DNA of 64,000 nucleotides from Alteromonas sp. CI.11.F.A3 (lineage in GTDB: Bacteria; Pseudomonadota; Gammaproteobacteria; Enterobacterales; Alteromonadaceae): positions 3,410,001 through 3,474,000 of the forward strand of contig NZ_CP136708.1 of NCBI RefSeq assembly GCF_032925565.1. Direction: 5' to 3'. Shown in pieces: positions 37,401 through 46,882 of this stretch. Positions within the stretch are counted from its first letter, which is position 1. Each line of letters begins with the position of its first letter. The notes below the pieces were generated by a model, which made no database searches, was not told the origin of the DNA, and saw nothing but the letters and a program-made list of their open reading frames with translations. Both the position numbers and the translations under genes were made by a program.

Positions 37401-39074
37401 ATGTGTGGTATTTTCGGTATCCTTGATATCAAAACCGATGTGTCTGAACTCAGAACCCAAGCCCTCGAATTAACAAAATTATTGCGCCACCGTGGCCCTG
37501 ACTGGTCGGGAATCTGGAATAATGACAATACCATTCTTTGTCACGAAAGATTGGCTATTGTTGATGTGGACACTGGCGCTCAGCCGCTTATCAGCCAAAA
37601 TGGCAAACAAGTTTTAGCCGTAAATGGCGAAATTTATAATCATAAGCAACTCGCTGATGATTTAGCAGAACCTTATCCGTTTAAAACTCGCTCAGATTGC
37701 GAAGTTATTCTTCCGCTTTTTCAACAAAAAGGTGTGAGCTTTGTTGATGAATTAGAAGGCATGTTCTCGTTTGTTCTTTATGACGACGAACAAGATGCTT
37801 ATCTAATTGCTCGCGACCATATGGGTATTATCCCTCTATACACAGGTTACGATGAGCACGGCAACTTCTACGTTGCTTCAGAAATGAAAGCGTTGGCCCC
37901 GATTTGTAAAACCATCAGCGAATTTCCTCCAGGGCATTACCTGTGGAGTAAAGACGGTCAAATCACGAAGTATTACAAGCGTGATTGGATGGAATACGAT
38001 GCAGTAAAAGACAACACCACTAACCTTGACGATTTACGTGTAGCGTTTGAAAAATCAGTGAAGTCTCACATGATGTCAGACGTACCATACGCAGTATTAT
38101 TATCAGGCGGTTTGGACTCATCATTAGTCTCTGCAATTGCAGCTAAGTATGTTGCAAAACGTGTTGAAGACGAAGATAAAACAGAAGCTTGGTGGCCTCG
38201 CCTGCATAGCTTCGCGGTAGGTCTTGAAGGCGCACCAGATTTGAAAGCTGCTAAGAAAGTGGCCGATATGATTGGTACTGTACACCACGAAATTCACTTC
38301 ACTATTCAAGAAGGGCTTGATGCCATTCGTGACGTGATTTTCCACCTAGAAACCTACGATACCACTACCATTCGTGCGGCAACGCCAATGTACCTAATGA
38401 CCCGTAAGATTAAAGCCATGGGTATTAAGATGGTATTGTCTGGTGAAGGTGCTGACGAAATTTTTGGTGGGTACTTATACTTCCACAAAGCGCCAAATGC
38501 GAAAGAGTTCCACGAAGAAACGGTACGTAAACTAGATCGTCTTCACTTGTTCGATTGTGCTCGTGCGAACAAGGCAACTTCAGCGTGGGGTGTTGAAGCC
38601 CGTGTTCCATTCCTAGATAAAAACTTTATCGACGTGGCCATGCGCTTAAACCCACAAGATAAAATGTGTCTTGATGGTAAAATGGAAAAATGGATTTTAC
38701 GTAAAGCGTTCGACAATGGCGATACCCTGCCTGCCGAAGTGCTATGGCGTCAAAAAGAACAGTTCGGTGATGGCGTAGGCTATTCTTGGATTGATTCTAT
38801 CCGTGATTTCGTAGAGAACGAAGTATCTGACCAACAATTTGCTTCTGCAGAGTTCCGCTTCCCAGTGAACACACCAGATACCAAAGAAGGTTACTACTAC
38901 CGTACTATCTTCGAAGGTTATTTCCCTCAAGAAAGTGCGGCACGTTGTGTACCTAGTGGCAAATCTATTGCCTGCAGTACGGTTGAAGCGCTTGAGTGGG
39001 ATGAAAGCTTTAAGAACAATGCCGATCCTTCAGGTCGTTCAATGAAAGACGTGCACTCTGGTGCCTCTGACTAA
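37401..39074 (+). CDS. asnB: Asparagine synthetase B, glutamine-hydrolysing
   Basis: 557 residues (E. coli AsnB 554). It begins MCGIFGI, so Cys2 is the class II glutaminase nucleophile. The amidotransferase domain spans about 1-190. The synthetase domain has the PP-loop LLSGGLDSSLVSA (about 233-245) and the conserved SGEGADEIFGGYLYFH. It makes asparagine from aspartate, glutamine and ATP. A strong terminator closes the unit. Confidence 0.97.
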   Translation: MCGIFGILDIKTDVSELRTQALELTKLLRHRGPDWSGIWNNDNTILCHERLAIVDVDTGAQPLISQNGKQVLAVNGEIYNHKQLADDLAEPYPFKTRSDCEVILPLFQQKGVSFVDELEGMFSFVLYDDEQDAYLIARDHMGIIPLYTGYDEHGNFYVASEMKALAPICKTISEFPPGHYLWSKDGQITKYYKRDWMEYDAVKDNTTNLDDLRVAFEKSVKSHMMSDVPYAVLLSGGLDSSLVSAIAAKYVAKRVEDEDKTEAWWPRLHSFAVGLEGAPDLKAAKKVADMIGTVHHEIHFTIQEGLDAIRDVIFHLETYDTTTIRAATPMYLMTRKIKAMGIKMVLSGEGADEIFGGYLYFHKAPNAKEFHEETVRKLDRLHLFDCARANKATSAWGVEARVPFLDKNFIDVAMRLNPQDKMCLDGKMEKWILRKAFDNGDTLPAEVLWRQKEQFGDGVGYSWIDSIRDFVENEVSDQQFASAEFRFPVNTPDTKEGYYYRTIFEGYFPQESAARCVPSGKSIACSTVEALEWDESFKNNADPSGRSMKDVHSGASD

Positions 39075-39098
39075 TTCTAGTCACCTGAACTTTTAAAT

Positions 39099-39127
39099 AA
39101 AAAACGCGGCTCTTGCCGCGTTTTTTT
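39099..39127 (+). terminator. Intrinsic terminator of asnB
   Basis: Stem AAAACGCGGC/GCCGCGTTTT with loop TCTT, followed by seven T. Confidence 0.93.
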
Positions 39128-39191
39128 ATGAGTTCTATATATGTTCTGTAAGGGCTGTAGAAAAAGTCTAGAGCGAATTGTAAGCCCTACT

Positions 39192-40052
39192 CTACTGATC
39201 AATTACGTACCAAAGCCGCTCATCGGCTAACGGCGTTTCAGGCGGTAATAAGGGGTTATCAAGCGTATAGATTCGTCTGTTTTTGATGTCTAACTGCTCT
39301 AAAATGGCTTCATTCGAAGATTTAAATAACGCTTCAAAAGAACCGTCTTCAATAGCGCGATTCAACCCTGTCTCAATTAGCCGTGCTAGTGTTGGGTTAC
39401 TCTTATTAACGAAATAATACATGGCCGTAGGGTAGTAAACTGCCATATTAGGTTCTAACTTAAGCGATGCCGAACGCCCTTCTAGTTCAGCAGATACCTC
39501 AATGACCGAACGAGGAAAGAAATCGCTCTTGTTTTGAAGCAATAGTGAATAGGCATCTTTAAAATTAGTAACCGTGGCGACATTAAAACCATTGGCTTGC
39601 AGTATTTTAGTATCTGGCCATTCTTCACCTTGAAGTGGAGTGAAGTTCATTAACTCATTTTTTGATGAAATGCGCGCAAAGTCTGCTTCCCTATCTGCAT
39701 TGATTACAAATACTCGAAGGCCAATAAGCCCCTTCGCAATAGGAATTCGAATGGGTAGAAGATCTTTTTCACGTTGACTATCCGTCATGCTCCACACCAC
39801 ATTTACTTCGCGGTTTTCACGTAGTTGACGCAAAGCTTTTCCCGACAAAAGAATACGATCAGAGGGTAATAGCTCGTAATTCACACCGGTCTTATCAAGG
39901 GCTAGTTTAAGCAAGGCTATGGGATATTCGGCGCGAGCATCAGTATCGTCTAACGGTTTGGGATAGTTAATTGTCCATAATGCAGCGACACTTTGTGTGG
40001 TGATAAGTAACGAACACAAAAACAGTATCGTTTTTACATATTTCAACGCCAT
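39192..40052 (-). CDS. Periplasmic substrate-binding-like protein (SBP_bac_3 fold), orphan
   Basis: 286 residues with a signal peptide (about 1-24, ending SVAA). An AGGAG Shine-Dalgarno lies seven bases before the ATG. The fold pattern is that of amino-acid-binding solute receptors, such as YPIALLKLALDKTGVNYELLPSD early and LARLIETGLNRAIEDGSFEALF late. No ABC permease or ATPase lies nearby, so it may act as a sensory protein or scavenge through a distant transporter. Ligand is unknown. It ends near the asnB terminator, converging on that gene. Confidence 0.75.
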   Translation of the reverse strand: MALKYVKTILFLCSLLITTQSVAALWTINYPKPLDDTDARAEYPIALLKLALDKTGVNYELLPSDRILLSGKALRQLRENREVNVVWSMTDSQREKDLLPIRIPIAKGLIGLRVFVINADREADFARISSKNELMNFTPLQGEEWPDTKILQANGFNVATVTNFKDAYSLLLQNKSDFFPRSVIEVSAELEGRSASLKLEPNMAVYYPTAMYYFVNKSNPTLARLIETGLNRAIEDGSFEALFKSSNEAILEQLDIKNRRIYTLDNPLLPPETPLADERLWYVIDQ

Positions 40053-40083
40053 TATCGAACTCCTTTGCTCACGCTTATGTAGT

Positions 40084-40767
40084 TTATTCTATACCAATAT
40101 ATTTATGAGTTTGTAAAGATAGTCGCCAATTACGGGCTATGCATGTTTGTACTGCAAGTTGGGTTGCTCGTGGCTGCTGACTTATCGGCTGCAAACAAAC
40201 CTGTTTGCCTGCCAATGAAGATACATCTGCTAGCAGCGCATCTAACTCATCAATGTGTTTTTGCATGGCAATAGGGTGTTTTATTTCATTCGCACGCTCA
40301 AGGGCGCTTAACAAAACCGGCATCCCCCCTTTCATATTAATCTTAGGTGATACCGTCACGTAAGTCCTATCGTCGCACTGCACCTCGTAAGTACCACTTG
40401 TTTCTATTTGCGTGGAAAAGCCATTGTCATGCAACAGTGTGGTAACTGGGCGCAAGTCATACATACAGGGTTCCCCCCCCGTGATAACCACATGTTTTGC
40501 CACATAACCTTGTTCAGAAAACAGCGACAACAACTTGTTTTCATCGATTTCAAAAAAATGCTCAGACTCGTTGGTCTTATCAATAACTTGTTGTGCCGTG
40601 GTTACCAAGGCGTTATCCAGCGTCCAGGTATGTTTGGTATCACACCATGGGCAACCCACAGGACATCCTTGTAAGCGAACAAAGATAGACGGGATACCGG
40701 TATGTGCCCCTTCTCCTTGGATGGTTTCGAACATTTCATTGATGTTCAGCGTGATTAATTTCGACAA
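40084..40767 (-). CDS. queE: 7-carboxy-7-deazaguanine synthase QueE
   Basis: 227 residues from a TTG at 40767 with GGGTGA upstream. It is a radical-SAM enzyme with the CxxxCxxC motif at Cys35, Cys39 and Cys42 (GCPVGCPWC), and NEMFETIQGEG near the start as in E. coli QueE. GGEP (ITGGEPCM, about 97-104) is the SAM-binding motif. It converts carboxy-tetrahydropterin to CDG in the queuosine pathway. It is divergent from queC, 84 bases apart. The codons for the GGEP motif contain an eight-G run on the coding strand. Confidence 0.95.
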   Translation of the reverse strand: MSKLITLNINEMFETIQGEGAHTGIPSIFVRLQGCPVGCPWCDTKHTWTLDNALVTTAQQVIDKTNESEHFFEIDENKLLSLFSEQGYVAKHVVITGGEPCMYDLRPVTTLLHDNGFSTQIETSGTYEVQCDDRTYVTVSPKINMKGGMPVLLSALERANEIKHPIAMQKHIDELDALLADVSSLAGKQVCLQPISQQPRATQLAVQTCIARNWRLSLQTHKYIGIE

Positions 40768-40851
40768 AATGTCACCCTTTAACGATTGTATGTTTCGATT
40801 TTACCAAGGATCACATAAAATTCGGGCATAATTTCTCAAAACTTTAAAACT

Positions 40852-41508
40852 ATGTCAGAAAACGTTGTTGTTATCTATTCAGGTGGAATGGACTCATTCA
40901 CTGTTTTACATAAAGCCTTACGTGATGGTAAGACCGTTCACGCCCTTTCTTTTGATTATGGTCAGCGCCATAAAAAAGAATTAGATTATGCGGCAGCGGT
41001 GTGTAAATCGTTAAATGTGCCTCACAAAATTGTGGATATTAGCGCTATTAATAGCTTAATAGGTGGCTCATCACTAACCTCTGATATCGATGTACCAGAA
41101 GGGCATTACGAAGAGCCCAGCATGAAGCAAACCGTTGTGCCTAATCGTAATATGATTTTACTGTCGTTAGCGGTGGGTTATGCGGTAAGTTTAGAAGCAA
41201 ATGAAGTGTATTACGGCGCTCATTCGGGCGATCATGCTATTTACCCAGACTGTCGCCCTGAGTTTGTAGAAAAAATGAGTGATGTTTGTCGCATTGCTAA
41301 CTACACCCCTGTTGAAATTGTGACGCCTTATATTAAAGACAGTAAAACGGCAATTTTAACTGACGGGTTAAAAATGGGCTTAGACTACGGCGAAACATGG
41401 ACATGTTACAACGGAAGAGAGAAAGCGTGTGGTAAATGCGGTGCCTGTGAAGAGCGCTTAGAAGCTTTCAGAGAAAATCACTGTACTGACCCACTTAGCT
41501 ACGAATAA
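40852..41508 (+). CDS. queC: 7-cyano-7-deazaguanine synthase QueC
   Basis: 218 residues. The ATP-pyrophosphatase P-loop YSGGMDS is at about 9-15, with [10 protein letters not shown] after it. A C-terminal zinc site is formed by cysteines in [20 protein letters not shown]. It converts CDG and ammonia to preQ0 using ATP, the step after QueE. The genes queE and queC are divergent here, so they probably share a control region. I saw no preQ1 riboswitch-like structure in the 84-base gap. Confidence 0.97.
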   Translation: MSENVVVIYSGGMDSFTVLHKALRDGKTVHALSFDYGQRHKKELDYAAAVCKSLNVPHKIVDISAINSLIGGSSLTSDIDVPEGHYEEPSMKQTVVPNRNMILLSLAVGYAVSLEANEVYYGAHSGDHAIYPDCRPEFVEKMSDVCRIANYTPVEIVTPYIKDSKTAILTDGLKMGLDYGETWTCYNGREKACGKCGACEERLEAFRENHCTDPLSYE

Positions 41509-41515
41509 TCGATTT

Positions 41516-41533
41516 GGCGCCTACTCAGGCGCC
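41516..41533 (+). terminator. Intrinsic terminator of queC, overlapping the end of the converging membrane-protein gene
   Basis: A perfect stem, GGCGCCT/AGGCGCC, with a four-base loop followed by TTTT. It includes the last codons and stop of the minus-strand gene, so the two 3' ends overlap. Confidence 0.85.
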
Positions 41534-41932
41534 TTTTAGCTTATGCACCATTATGCGTAATGAGTGGCTTATCGCCACCGAAATAAAAGCGCTACACCCA
41601 AGTGCTCCCCCAATCCCTTCTAGTAGCGGCAGTAGCGTCATAAAAATGATGGCAAAGCATAACGACGAAATCGTGAGCAAGTAATACGAAAACCGATGCG
41701 GTGCACTCATACCTACAAAACTTCCCCCGAAAAATACGGTTGCCCAAAATTCAGCGGTTTCTGATGAACGACTTTCGATCATTAGCACGTTCTCGATAAG
41801 TAGCACTGAAAAGTAAAATAAAATTGTGAGTAAACTGGACGCTCGAATTACATTAAACCTTCGCAGCTTCGCTAACCGGTAGGTGGTGAATGCACCGGCA
41901 AGGGTAATTAAAACAACTAATAACGCCGTCAA
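41525..41932 (-). CDS. Small four-pass membrane protein, paralogous to its upstream neighbour
   Basis: 135 residues with four hydrophobic segments: about 2-18, 30-52, 62-82 and 87-125. The stretch FFGGSFVGMSAP ... EGIGGALGCSAFISVAIS (about 67-125) aligns with AGAFAGMCSS ... EGFGGRLGAIAFTAVSS in the neighbouring gene, so the two are related. It starts four bases inside the upstream gene's stop (ATGA overlap at 41929-41932), implying translational coupling. I do not recognise a named family; glycine-rich helices suggest packing in a membrane complex. Function is unknown. Confidence 0.7.
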   Translation of the reverse strand: MTALLVVLITLAGAFTTYRLAKLRRFNVIRASSLLTILFYFSVLLIENVLMIESRSSETAEFWATVFFGGSFVGMSAPHRFSYYLLTISSLCFAIIFMTLLPLLEGIGGALGCSAFISVAISHSLRIMVHKLKGA

Positions 41933-42267
41933 AACAACGCCCTTAGAAGAATAAGGCTACTGACTGCGGTAAATGCAATAGCCCCTAGCCGACCACCAAA
42001 ACCTTCGAATATATTGCGTGTAAGGGTATATACCCCAGCCCCTACAACAGAAATAAATACTAGCGCTTCCCACCCAGTAATAATGGCACTTGAACACATA
42101 CCCGCGAAGGCTCCAGCATAAATAGCAGCTTGTGGGTGATTGCCATACTTTTTAGGCCAATGCCAAAAACTGCCAACCAAACCAGTAAAGGCGGCAGCCA
42201 ATACCACGGGTACATCAAAATGATGATGCAGTGAAAAGCACAAATACGTTCCGAAAAAGAACGACAC
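41929..42267 (-). CDS. Small membrane protein, first of a coupled paralogous pair; start uncertain
   Basis: 112 residues from a GTG at 42267 that lacks a recognisable Shine-Dalgarno. It has three or four hydrophobic helices and the GAFAGM and EGFGGRLGAIAF motifs shared with the next gene. The frame stays open upstream to a TGA at about 42326, and the extra residues continue the first hydrophobic helix. An AAGGA lies seven bases before an in-frame ATT at 42288, so a non-AUG start there is possible. It is preceded closely by the terminator of the LysR gene, so its promoter must lie in or near that hairpin. No function is assigned. Confidence 0.6.
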   Translation of the reverse strand: MSFFFGTYLCFSLHHHFDVPVVLAAAFTGLVGSFWHWPKKYGNHPQAAIYAGAFAGMCSSAIITGWEALVFISVVGAGVYTLTRNIFEGFGGRLGAIAFTAVSSLILLRALF

Positions 42268-42312
42268 TAATTTAACTAGAAAGAAAATAAACCATTCCTT
42301 TTGGGTGAAACG

Positions 42313-42342
42313 AAAAACGCCCTGTTTTCACAAGGCGTTTTC
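42313..42342 (-). terminator. Intrinsic terminator of the LysR-type regulator gene
   Basis: On the minus strand, AAAACGCC pairs with GGCGTTTT and is followed by more T. It lies 25 bases past the LysR stop codon and only about 45 bases before the GTG of the next gene. Confidence 0.8.
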
Positions 42343-42366
42343 ATACAGTATTTGATTTGCGCGTAC

Positions 42367-43293
42367 CTACTTTTGACTTTCGCCTATAAAGTAAGTGAGT
42401 TCCTTAATGCAGTGTCGTAACACGGGATTTAATCGCGTGTTCTTACCATTCATTACAAACAAATCATGGCTAAAGTTATACAAGCTGCCATTGGCAATAG
42501 GCACTAACCCTAGCGCTGCGCCCTGCTCTTTGGCCATGTAGTCTGGCAATAAACCGATATACTCACCCGTCATAATGGCAGACATTGCGGCATCGAAAGA
42601 GTCTGAAAAGGTTTGAATGGCAAGACGAGACTCATTATCAATGTAGTTTGCCGATGATAAACCAGAAATACCAATGGCCGGATAATCTTCAATTTTTATA
42701 TTTTCAGGCAACGCAGTATCACGGTATTTCGCTAACGGGTGTGTAGGTGAACAATACAAACGCCCATCTGTGGTGATCCCGATAGGATGGAAAGTCACAG
42801 ATTCGGGTTTTACCATATCGTAAGTCGATACCACCAAATGGCATTCTCCGGATAAGGCAACATGCTCTACTTCATTATATAAACGGGTTTGGATATTAAC
42901 GTGAATATCATCAAACTTTTTCATGGTACTTTTAACCGCTTTACTCACTGCTAAATGCATTGAAAGCGGCAGGCCAGCCATAAGCACTAGCGTAATGTGA
43001 CCTGAGTAGTCGTCGTGTAATGATTTCAAATTAAACACAAAATTATCGAAGGCGTTAAAAATACGCTTGGTTTCCTGAAAAACCACTTCGCCTTCTTTCG
43101 TCATTTGAAAGCCACCACGACCCCGGTGGCATAATACTAAATCGAGACGTTCTTCAAGCTTCTTAATTGCAGCACTGATATTAGGACGTTGCATACGCAA
43201 CACGGGTTCTGCAGCAGTAAAACCATTACAACTTGCTACTGCATAAAACACGCGTAACAACTTAATATCCGACTCTTGAAGACGATTCAGCAT
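42367..43293 (-). CDS. LysR-type transcriptional regulator
   Basis: 308 residues. An N-terminal winged HTH (about 5-64) includes LLRVFYAVASCNGFTAAEPVLRM and ISAAIKKLEERLDLVLCHRGRGGFQMT. The effector-binding domain (about 92-300) resembles type 2 periplasmic-binding folds. The gene has its own terminator. No divergent target gene abuts it: uvrB and MATE lie upstream on the same strand, so the regulon cannot be inferred from position. The ligand is unknown. Confidence 0.93.
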   Translation of the reverse strand: MLNRLQESDIKLLRVFYAVASCNGFTAAEPVLRMQRPNISAAIKKLEERLDLVLCHRGRGGFQMTKEGEVVFQETKRIFNAFDNFVFNLKSLHDDYSGHITLVLMAGLPLSMHLAVSKAVKSTMKKFDDIHVNIQTRLYNEVEHVALSGECHLVVSTYDMVKPESVTFHPIGITTDGRLYCSPTHPLAKYRDTALPENIKIEDYPAIGISGLSSANYIDNESRLAIQTFSDSFDAAMSAIMTGEYIGLLPDYMAKEQGAALGLVPIANGSLYNFSHDLFVMNGKNTRLNPVLRHCIKELTYFIGESQK

Positions 43294-43464
43294 AAAGGCA
43301 CCATTATAGGTATAGTTATAGATACTTAAGTATCAACTATATGCAACTGGCGCCCTGATTACAACGACAATTTAAGGCGAATTTCTGCACTAAACAAACT
43401 GTTATAAACGACTGAAACAAAATTGCTGAGATTGTTTTACCATCAAGAACGTTTAGTTGGTTTA

Positions 43465-45480
43465 TTAAGACAGTGCAACAACCTGTTTGCGAAGTGCTTC
43501 AACATCATCTCTTAATGAAGCCGCCTTTTCGAATTCAAGCTCTCTGGCATATTCAAACATCTGCTTTTCAAGCTCGGAAATTTGCTCCATTAACTCTGTC
43601 GCACTTGCTGCTTTCTTCTGTTTCTTCTTCTCTTCTACTTTGCGAAGCCTTACTTTGCCGGAGGCAGGATGAGCACCTTCGCCCAAATCCATAATATCGG
43701 TAATCGGCTTATTCAAACGCATCGGCGTTATATTATTAGCCTTGTTGTACTCAACCTGTTTTTCACGGCGGCGTTCAGTTTCATCCATGGCTTTTTTCAT
43801 AGACTTGGTGATTTTATCGCCATATAAAATGGCGCGCCCGTTAATATGACGTGCGGCTCGACCTATGGTTTGAATAAGTGAGCGCTCGGCTCGCAAAAAG
43901 CCTTCTTTGTCGGCATCTAAAATCGCCACCAAAGAAACTTCAGGCATATCTAAGCCTTCACGAAGCAGGTTAATCCCCACCAGTACATCGAACTTACCAA
44001 TACGCAAGTCGCGAATTATCTCAATGCGTTCTACCGTGTCGATATCGGAATGCAAATACCGTACTTTAACGCCATGCTCATTTAAGTATTCACTTAAATC
44101 TTCGGCCATACGCTTAGTGAGCGTAGTAATAAGTACCCTTTCATCAAGCGCCACTCGCTTGTGAATTTCCGATAATACGTCATCCACTTGGGTAGCGACG
44201 GGGCGCACTTCAATGATGGGGTCTAATAACCCTGTTGGGCGCACCACTTGCTCTACAATATCACCATGGGTCTTTTTAAGTTCGTACTCACCGGGAGTGG
44301 CCGATACGTATACCGTTTGTGGGCAAATTTGCTCAAATTCTTCGAATTTAAGTGGGCGGTTATCTAGTGCTGATGGTAAACGGAACCCATATTCCACCAA
44401 GGTTTCTTTTCTAGAGCGATCCCCTTTATACATGGCACCAATTTGAGAAACCGTTACGTGGGATTCATCAATGAACATAAGACCATCAGCAGGAAAGTAA
44501 TCTAATAAGGTTGGGGGCGGCTCGCCAGGTGCGCGACCCGATAGATAACGAGAATAGTTTTCTATACCCGAGCAATAACCGAGCTCCATCATCATCTCAA
44601 TATCAAATTGAGTACGTTGAGAAATTCGCTGTTCTTCTATTAGTTTGTTAATTTCTAGCAGCTGCGCCTTTCTAGACTTCAACTCCCCCTTTATATGCTC
44701 AATGGCATCAAGGATTTTTTCTCTTGGGGTAACATAGTGAGTTTTCGGAAATACCGTTGCCCGCACAACTGATTTGTCGACTGCGCCTGTTAGCGGATCG
44801 AACAAACTAATTTTATCTATCTCATCGTCAAATAGCTCAACGCGCACTGCTTGTTTTTCTGAGTCTGCAGGGAAGATATCAATCACATCGCCGCGCACGC
44901 GAAACGTACCCCGTTCGAAGGCTAAATCGTTGCGCTTATATTGAAGCTCGGCAAGTCTGCGCAAAATATCGCGCTGATCCATGGTATCGCCCTGTCGCAA
45001 ATGCAAAAGCATTTTCATATACGACTCGGGATCACCCAAACCATAAATAGCAGACACACTGGCGACAATCACAACATCTCGGCGCTCCATCAATGCTTTT
45101 GTGGCAGACAAACGCATTTGCTCAATGTGATCGTTTATCGAAGCATCTTTCTCAATAAACGTATCGGTACTGGGTACGTATGCTTCAGGCTGATAGTAGT
45201 CATAATAAGAAACAAAATACTCAACCGCATTGTTAGGGAAAAAATCTTTCATCTCCCCGTATAACTGTGCCGCCAAGGTTTTGTTATGCGCCATAATCAG
45301 CGTTGGCCTTTGAACTTCACTAATAACATTCGCCATGGTAAAAGTTTTACCCGAACCGGTAACCCCTAACAGGGTTTGCGCTGCTAGGCCACTTTCTAAC
45401 CCATCAACTAGGGTTTCTATAGCAGCAGGTTGATCGCCGGCTGGCTTGTAGCTTGAATGAAGTTCAAAACCTTTACTCAT
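43465..45480 (-). CDS. uvrB: Excinuclease ABC subunit B (UvrB)
   Basis: 671 residues (E. coli 673). Walker [11 protein letters not shown] is at about 37-46; the beta-hairpin region [18 protein letters not shown] follows. Helicase motifs include FIDESHV and QTIGRAARH. The C-terminal UVR domain (about 633-668; [18 protein letters not shown]) binds UvrC. It is the damage-verification subunit of nucleotide excision repair. It starts 28 bases after the end of the MATE gene on the same strand. A degenerate LexA-like sequence lies about 47 bases upstream but is too weak to call. Confidence 0.98.
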   Translation of the reverse strand: MSKGFELHSSYKPAGDQPAAIETLVDGLESGLAAQTLLGVTGSGKTFTMANVISEVQRPTLIMAHNKTLAAQLYGEMKDFFPNNAVEYFVSYYDYYQPEAYVPSTDTFIEKDASINDHIEQMRLSATKALMERRDVVIVASVSAIYGLGDPESYMKMLLHLRQGDTMDQRDILRRLAELQYKRNDLAFERGTFRVRGDVIDIFPADSEKQAVRVELFDDEIDKISLFDPLTGAVDKSVVRATVFPKTHYVTPREKILDAIEHIKGELKSRKAQLLEINKLIEEQRISQRTQFDIEMMMELGYCSGIENYSRYLSGRAPGEPPPTLLDYFPADGLMFIDESHVTVSQIGAMYKGDRSRKETLVEYGFRLPSALDNRPLKFEEFEQICPQTVYVSATPGEYELKKTHGDIVEQVVRPTGLLDPIIEVRPVATQVDDVLSEIHKRVALDERVLITTLTKRMAEDLSEYLNEHGVKVRYLHSDIDTVERIEIIRDLRIGKFDVLVGINLLREGLDMPEVSLVAILDADKEGFLRAERSLIQTIGRAARHINGRAILYGDKITKSMKKAMDETERRREKQVEYNKANNITPMRLNKPITDIMDLGEGAHPASGKVRLRKVEEKKKQKKAASATELMEQISELEKQMFEYARELEFEKAASLRDDVEALRKQVVALS

Positions 45481-45508
45481 TAATCAAATACCTTATTTAC
45501 CTTGCCAC

Positions 45509-46882
45509 CTAAGTAGCATGTTGTTCCTGTTTAAATACCGAGAGCGAATTTTTGAATACGACAAAAGACACGGTTGCCATGGCAATATTTGCCACTACCG
45601 TTCCCCAATACAATCCGGTTAAACCGAAAATGTAGCTTCCCGCAATACTTATTGGCACAAAAAATACAAACAATCTGATAACACTCAAAGCCAATGCACT
45701 CAAGGGGCGGTGCATCGCATTTAACGAAGAATTCGTTAAAATAATAATACCCTGCATGCCATAACCTAAAGGCACTATCATCAAAAACAATTGAATGAGG
45801 CGGCTAACCTCGGGTTCACTGGTAAAGGCTACGGCAATCCAGCCAGAACACACCCACATAACAACAAATACGAATAACTGCCAAAAAAGCACAAATTTTA
45901 ACGACACCATATAAGCGCTATGCACTCTGTCGAATCTATTTGCACCAACGTTTTGGCTAATAAAGGGTGGCAATGTCATAGAAAGTGCAAGTACCACAAT
46001 ACTGGCAATAGACTCCATTCTGCTGCCTACTCCCCACGCCGCCACAGCTTCAGCACCATAACCGGCCACCACCGCGGTCATTACACCACCGGCTATTGGC
46101 GTAAGCATATTAGCCCCAGCGGCTGGCAGGCCTATTTTTAATATATCCCCGCTAATTGCTTTTAGCTCTAGTAATGAAAGTAACCGAGGCAGAATTAGAT
46201 TTCGTTTAAGCGCCAACAAATAAAGTATCCACGCAGCGCCCACCATCCACGCTAATAGCGTAGCCAGCGCAGCGCCTTGAATGCCCATTGCGGGAACCGG
46301 ACCTGCACCAAAAATAAACAAAGGGTCGAGCAGTGCATTTAAACCACCTACGGTTGCCATGACAATACTTGGGGTTCGGGTATCGCCACAGGCTCTTAGT
46401 ACACTGTTACCCACCATTGGTAGCGACAGAAAAATACTCGATGCGTACCATAAGGCCATATAGTCCCTTATATAAGGTAATAAGCTTGGCGAGGCATTCA
46501 GCAATGTAAATATAGGTTCAATGGTGAAGTAACCAATTAACGCCAACGTACCCACCAATAAGGCAGAAAGCATTAGTGAACCAGTCGCGTAATTCTTTGA
46601 CTCGCTCAATTCGCCACTGCCTTGCAGTTTGCCAATAATAGCCGACGTGCCAATGCCTAACCCAATATTCAAACTAATAACGGTAAAGGTGACGGGAAAG
46701 GTAAAACTAATGGCAGCCAAAGGTTCTGTACCTAATAAACTGACAAAGAAGGTATCGATTAACCCGAAGCTCATCATCATGACCATGCCCAGTATCATAG
46801 GTATTGTCATGCGTTTTAGGGTAGAAGGAATATCACCGTTTAAAAGATTCGCGGTTCGGCTCGGGGACTCGTCTGTTTTCAC
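45509..46882 (-). CDS. MATE-family multidrug/Na+ antiporter
   Basis: 457 residues with about 12 membrane helices. Typical MATE sequence features are seen, such as FGLIDTFFVSLLGTEPLAA (about 29-47) and later GAALATLLAW. The GTG at 46882 is preferred because GAGAGG lies five bases upstream, while the outermost TTG at 46894 has no Shine-Dalgarno. The family exports drugs or metabolites against Na+ or H+. It lies upstream of uvrB in the same orientation, perhaps co-transcribed. Substrate is unknown. Confidence 0.92.
   Translation of the reverse strand: MKTDESPSRTANLLNGDIPSTLKRMTIPMILGMVMMMSFGLIDTFFVSLLGTEPLAAISFTFPVTFTVISLNIGLGIGTSAIIGKLQGSGELSESKNYATGSLMLSALLVGTLALIGYFTIEPIFTLLNASPSLLPYIRDYMALWYASSIFLSLPMVGNSVLRACGDTRTPSIVMATVGGLNALLDPLFIFGAGPVPAMGIQGAALATLLAWMVGAAWILYLLALKRNLILPRLLSLLELKAISGDILKIGLPAAGANMLTPIAGGVMTAVVAGYGAEAVAAWGVGSRMESIASIVVLALSMTLPPFISQNVGANRFDRVHSAYMVSLKFVLFWQLFVFVVMWVCSGWIAVAFTSEPEVSRLIQLFLMIVPLGYGMQGIIILTNSSLNAMHRPLSALALSVIRLFVFFVPISIAGSYIFGLTGLYWGTVVANIAMATVSFVVFKNSLSVFKQEQHAT

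Noticed and set aside
40768-40851. preQ1 riboswitch searched in the queE/queC gap
   Set aside because: The 84-base region lacks the pseudoknot-type hairpin and A-rich tail of preQ1 aptamers.
45527-45542. LexA-box-like CTGT-N8 motif at the 3' end of the MATE gene, upstream of uvrB
   Set aside because: The second half reads CGAG instead of ACAG (two mismatches), and the site lies inside a coding sequence. Not enough to call SOS control.
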